Below, piece after piece: positions 1 through 64,000 of a stretch of DNA of 64,000 bases. The stretch covers positions 28,504,001-28,568,000 of the forward strand of contig NC_056760.1 of assembly GCF_018687715.1 (NCBI RefSeq). The letters run 5' to 3'. The stretch comes from Carya illinoinensis (Eukaryota > Streptophyta > Magnoliopsida > Fagales > Juglandaceae). Positions within the stretch are counted from its first letter, which is position 1. The number at the start of each line of letters is the position of its first letter. A program made the position numbers and the translations under genes. Under the pieces are notes generated by a model, which saw nothing but the letters and a program-made list of their open reading frames with translations, did not search any database and had not been told where the DNA came from.

Positions 1-705
1 TCTACCTAAAGTCATGTGCAAAGTGTCCATATGATTGAAGGTTTCCATGGACATAACCAGGTTATTAAACAGTATCAACTGGATGGATCAGATAGCTAAC
101 ACACAGAAGTATGGATGATGTTCCCCAGCAAAAAATTTTTCATTTTTCAGCTTTCAACACAAACATTTTTTTTACCCCAAAATCATTTTTCCTCCCCAAT
201 ATAATTTTCATCTATTCATTAGTGGACCCCACCACCTTTTGAAGAAAAAGGAAAAGTTCCTACTTTGAGTGGACCCCATCACCTTCACAAACACCAAAAA
301 CACATAAAATTCTAAAAGGTAAATATAATGTCTGTTGTAACAAACTAAGTTCCAAATATCGAAAGATTTGATTTGTTACAAGACTTCCCAGCCTATGAAA
401 GATTTGATTTCATAGACAGGTTATCAACCTGTTTCGATCACAAATATCTCAAGACTTTAGGATGATTGGATACTCATATTATGAGTTATGAACCATCAAA
501 TGGTGGACTCTTCATGAAGTGCATCAGTAAATTTTCCCATTCACCAACAAATGCACAAGGATCAAGAATAAAGTACTATTTCTAATTGTTTAGCAGTTGA
601 CTCTACGATTGAAAACAGTCATGTACGATAGCACAAGAGTTATGCAGATGGGAATGCAAAATTCTACATACAAAAACCGTGGATAGAGAAATGGAAAGCA
701 CTTAC
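1..705. other. intron sequence, nothing recognised
   Basis: AT-rich, downstream of ValRS exon 15. I looked for the expected continuation of the ligase (LALLSRLDL-type segment) on the minus strand and did not find it, so this is probably intron. Confidence 0.5.
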
Positions 706-60382
<59,677 letters not shown>

Positions 60383-61087
60383 CTACAAGAAAAAGGAAAA
60401 TAATATATGAATATACAAAAGAGGCTGTGTAAGTGCATAAAACATAGCTTGTTTAAGATATGCAACAATTATAGCATTCGAAACAGCACAATACATCAAA
60501 GGTTACAGTTAAAGGATCTATTGAAGAAGTTCTGGCTTAAGCACTAGCATTCGGCCTATAAATGTTTATTGGAAACCTGACTCGTGTCTGATGAAAGTTC
60601 ACTGAGAGAAAATCTGGCAGAGGCCATCTGTGATCAGATTTGGCAAGAAGTTATCCATGGGGAATATATTCAAAAAGCTTCAAGCATAGAAAGATAGGGA
60701 TAGCCTGTCTCAGATTTGGGAAGAAAGCAATATGTGGTTCAGTGACAGCAATCTGACCTTCCTTCGATAATAGATTAACAGGTAGTCAACTATGTTGAAA
60801 CAAGGTGCATAACATCAGCCATATGGTAGACTTGTCCCAAGTGCATTTAGGCAAAAGAGTAAATTGCTCTTCAATGCAGTCCATCACAGAAAGAACTGAC
60901 GCAAAGTATTGTTTGGGATTCCAATAGACCATGGGAAGGTGGAAGCCAAACTTGACAACATGTTTCCTTCCAATCTGTTTTGAGGGTGATACGTGCCAAA
61001 AATATACACATGCATTGAAAAAAAGTTCCTGTTCATGGCAATATAGTAATGTAATTTTCACGGCTATTGTATCAAGAGAAGTACCAT
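60383..61087. other. intron sequence, nothing recognised
   Basis: A 106-residue minus-strand frame (60786-61106) has no motif I know and lacks flanking support. Not called as a gene. Confidence 0.45.
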
Positions 61088-61244
61088 AGCTACAAAGAGA
61101 TTTCACAAAAGTAAACTCACAAACTGACGTGGCTTCATCTGATACATTATATCTATTTTACAATAAAAGTAAATTTATAATCTGACATACCACATACAGC
61201 CACATCAGTTTGTGAGTATACTTTTGTGAAATCCTTTTGTGGCT
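61088..61244. mobile_element. foldback MITE (long inverted repeat)
   Basis: Arms 61088-61133 and 61199-61244 are inverted copies with about 90% match (CACAAAAGTA, CTCACAAACTGA, GTGGC). The loop is 65 bp. Non-coding and compact, as in plant foldback MITEs. No target duplication was identified. Confidence 0.75.
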
Positions 61245-61914
61245 AAAGCATTTCTCTTGTAATAATAGTACTGCTAATGGCAGTGTAGTTATTTAGATGT
61301 GTCATTTATGCAAGTACAAGCAAAAAGTTTGGAGGGATATTTCTCTGTGTTCAATCTTATTTGAATTGATATGTATATGTAGAATCAGGTCAAATTAAGG
61401 GCTAAGATTTAATCTACTTGGGTTTTAGGGTTGAGTCTTCCTATAAACAGAAGTTCTGCATACAATCAGCCATATTTCTTTCTTGTCCACCCTAGCCTTC
61501 ATCGGAACAACCAAAAACCCCAAAATAGGCACACTCCACCAAGAAACTTGTGGTCTGTTTTCTTTAAGAAAAATCTTCCTTCATCTTCTTATCGCATTTG
61601 ATTTTCATACCATACTCAGCATATAGACTTCAACCTCCTTCCACAGTCCAAAGTCCAAAAACCATAAATTTGTAAGCCTAAGAACCCCCCCTCCCTTTAG
61701 CCCATTTGGTTCCCATAATTCTGTGCAACATAGTCTCATTCTCCGCAAAACAGGTACCTGCACTTTTCTAGCATCACATTCCCACTTGTCTATCCCTGTG
61801 TTTATCACAAAGCCCCAAAATCCCAAAACAGGCACACTCCACCAATACACCTGCAGCCCATTTTTCTTCAAATACATAACATTATCGTTTTTTGTCCAGT
61901 ATTTGTTTTTCTCT
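61245..61914. other. unassigned, possible solo-LTR remnant and local duplication
   Basis: 61430-61480 has CTATAAACAGAAGTTCTGCA, an LTR-like promoter stretch. AGGCACACTCCACCAA occurs twice (about 61527 and 61829), the trace of a local duplication. No coding sequence. Confidence 0.4.
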
Positions 61915-63285
61915 TTTTTATAAATAAATCAATAATATTATTTATAACAAGCTATAAGGGTAGTAAGTACCCAACTATACAAGGCATATACATGAGAGAC
62001 ACCTAAACAACAAAAGAAAAAAGAGCAATAAAATCCTGAAAGCTAAAAAAACAAAAGGAACATGCGCATTCATTCAAATCCTTTTTTCATAAGCCATCCA
62101 TTCAAAGTACTGGATCAATCAAGTTACCATCATTGAAAAAAATCAGGCTTTTGCCTCTAAAAAAAGTATTTTATCTTGACTTGTATCGGAAGGGTCTTTA
62201 TTTTTGGAATCCATAACAGTGAAACAGCCTTTGCCTTATAAATCCAATAAGGTGGGCTTTGACAACTTCCCCTCCCTCCTTCAGCCTCAAATCTTTCACC
62301 CAACACCGACCCACCATTATCATTGACTAAGCCCAAAAAATGTGGGATAATAAAATCATCTGATTTTGGCATTACAAACTGTCAAGCCCGCACCAACCCA
62401 CCTAAATCTTGGGCCCACCATATCTGTCTTTATAACTTCCATCAACATGTTTAAGAAGTCTACCTCTTCCCAAATCTGCTCCAACTGGTTTCTCAATTTA
62501 TGGAAATTTCAACCATATATCTTCCCAGCAGAGTCACCCAATATAACTTCAACAGCACGATTATTGGGCTGAGTAACAATGGGCAAATGGCTATGGAGAT
62601 ATCCCACCCGATTTAAGGCAGGTGACGGGTCTCATACAATTCTGGCATAAGGGGTGGTAACAGAGCACTTAAATGACCCGTGTAATTGGGCTTTGCCTAT
62701 TCATGAATTTCTTGTACCACTGGAACATCAGACCAAGGCATTCCTCTTGTATATTTTTTTTTATAAGTGTTGCTCTTGTATATGACCCATGTACTTGAGC
62801 TTTTGCCTATTCCAACGATCAATAAAATCTTATTTTCCGATCAAAAAAAAAATAAAAAAGACTCCAGTATTCAAGGTTATCCACAAATCATGCTCCCCAC
62901 AATTATTCTTAGTTTCCATTTTCAGTAACACCGGAAACTGCCTTGATCACAACAGCACCTCACATAACAGCTCCATTCATCCTGGCCAGCATCTCATTTT
63001 GGCACAATCTTCGAAGGAATAACTCGTGCCACTTGAAATTGAATTTCCAGGAACCTGACATTCATGAGGCTCTATATTACAATCGTTGAAAAGCTTATTT
63101 AAAAAATAACACACAAACAGAGACCTTAACTCTTTCTTTCCTTCCGGAACAACTATGGACCCCATCAACCTCCATCGCCCAACTCTGCTAGAGCTAAATG
63201 CTGGCCGTGAATCCCAACAACCCTTTCGCCTGAAGTAGGGCTTCCATGGTGGACGATAGCCACCTGAGACTAACTCCACCCAATG
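61915..63285 (-). mobile_element. LINE-H remnant: ORF1 joined to a 3' tail
   Basis: The 3' tail at 61915-62060 (TTATTTATAA..., GAGACACCTAAACAAC) resembles the other LINE 3' UTRs. 62977-63279 on the minus strand reads RLMGSIVVPEGKKELRSLFV and 62157-62372 reads IPHFLGLVNDNGGSVLGERF; both suggest a LINE ORF1. ORF2 is missing, so it is internally deleted or a composite. A plus-strand LINE tail splits it. Confidence 0.5.
62755..62862 (+). mobile_element. short plus-strand LINE/SINE tail
   Basis: CTTGTATATGACCCATGTAC, GCTTTTGCCTATTCC, AATAAAATCTTATTT, then an A-run (62843-62862). It matches the 3' end of LINE-D at 41.6 kb. A second, decayed copy of the same tail may begin at about 62680. Confidence 0.75.
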
Positions 63286-64000
63286 ATACTGCCTAAGAAA
63301 TCCCTCTACTAATCTCTTAAATACGAATTACTAATATACCATCAGCTACAGGTAACAAAAAATTCCTCGATTCTACCATTAAAACAAAAAGAAAAGCACG
63401 AGTAATAAAATTAAGAAATTGAGCATTAACACTGGCAACGATCATAAAACTCCACAATACCATATCTCATTAAACAGAGAGAGAGAGTATTCGTGGATGT
63501 TTTTATCTATTTACGAACACCTTTTTTAATCAATGTCTTCTCATCCCATGATAAACTCATAAAAATTAAATTTCTATAGCCCCAAGCTTTAAAACCACAA
63601 CTTTGCAAGCCATAAGCCTCCATATACACAATAGCATGGCAGGTTCCCAAATGGCCAATTCGGTTTCACCAATTTTATACTTGGTTGACCCATGAGTTTT
63701 AATTTCCTAAATGTTGCTAACTTTCCAACACTATTTCCTGCGTAGAAGGTATTCAAAATTTTTGTTGTTTATAATCCTAGCAGAAGTGTAATCTTTACAT
63801 TATTCAATATGGACAAATTCAGTTCCTTGTGCATAAGCAATCCTACCTTCACAAATGCGAAATCAGTTCATTTGCCAGTTAATTTCACCCAAATAATTGG
63901 CAATTGATCATTTCAAATTGATGCAACCAAAAATGGCTCACTTAACAGCAAGTATTTGCATTATATATTCTAGGATCATATTGACAAAAGCTTAAAAAAG
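63286..64000. other. intron or upstream sequence, nothing recognised
   Basis: AT-rich; the next upstream ValRS exon was not found here. Confidence 0.45.

Noticed and set aside
60786..61106. 106-residue minus-strand frame
   Set aside because: No recognisable motif, no homologous copy in the window and no splice context with the ligase exons.

Overview
The window is nuclear DNA from a flowering plant, most likely a eudicot with a repeat-rich genome; the species cannot be named from it. It has GT-AG introns, plant-type Ty1/copia elements primed by initiator tRNA-Met, Ty3/gypsy relics, plant L1-type LINEs with polyA tails, tRNA-derived SINEs and MITEs. No prokaryotic gene organisation, CRISPR array, tRNA gene or rRNA gene was recognised.

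One host gene runs through almost the whole window on the minus strand: a class I valine--tRNA ligase of the organellar (chloroplast/mitochondrial) type, like Arabidopsis EMB2247. I reconstructed fifteen consecutive internal exons (60382 down to 706). They total 1,735 nt, every splice phase is compatible, and there is no frameshift or stop, so about 578 residues of open frame are spread over about 60 kb. The N-terminal part with the HIGH motif and the C-terminal tail lie outside the window or were not recognised. Intron sizes run from 75 bp to 35.9 kb.

Nearly everything else is transposable-element sequence in these introns. From left to right: 1-5.2 kb holds a copia scrap, two truncated LINEs and a SINE. 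5.4-12.9 kb holds a gypsy 3' relic with a tandem duplication, LINE tails, two copia relics, and a SINE split by a MITE. 13.2-16.7 kb holds a LINE relic and a copia relic. The 35.9 kb intron (17002-52942) holds (i) a probable long gypsy solo LTR carrying copia A (plus strand), which carries copia B (minus strand), which carries an LTR-like insertion; (ii) LINE-D (plus) split by copia C (minus), which has non-canonical LTR ends; and (iii) LINE-E (minus), nearly full length with ORF1 and ORF2, split by copia D (plus). Copia D is structurally intact: identical LTRs, perfect 5-bp target duplication and an uninterrupted 1,372-residue Gag-Pol. 53.4-64 kb holds more LINE fragments, tandem repeats, a long CT microsatellite and a foldback MITE.

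The only gene with a cellular role here is the tRNA ligase. The other coding sequences belong to transposons; only copia D looks capable of autonomous activity. I found no novel cellular system. The most interesting items are the very large intron dividing an essential gene, the young intact copia, the non-canonical LTR element, the ATGA overlap of LINE ORF1/ORF2, the convergent LINE pair and several unusual repeats.
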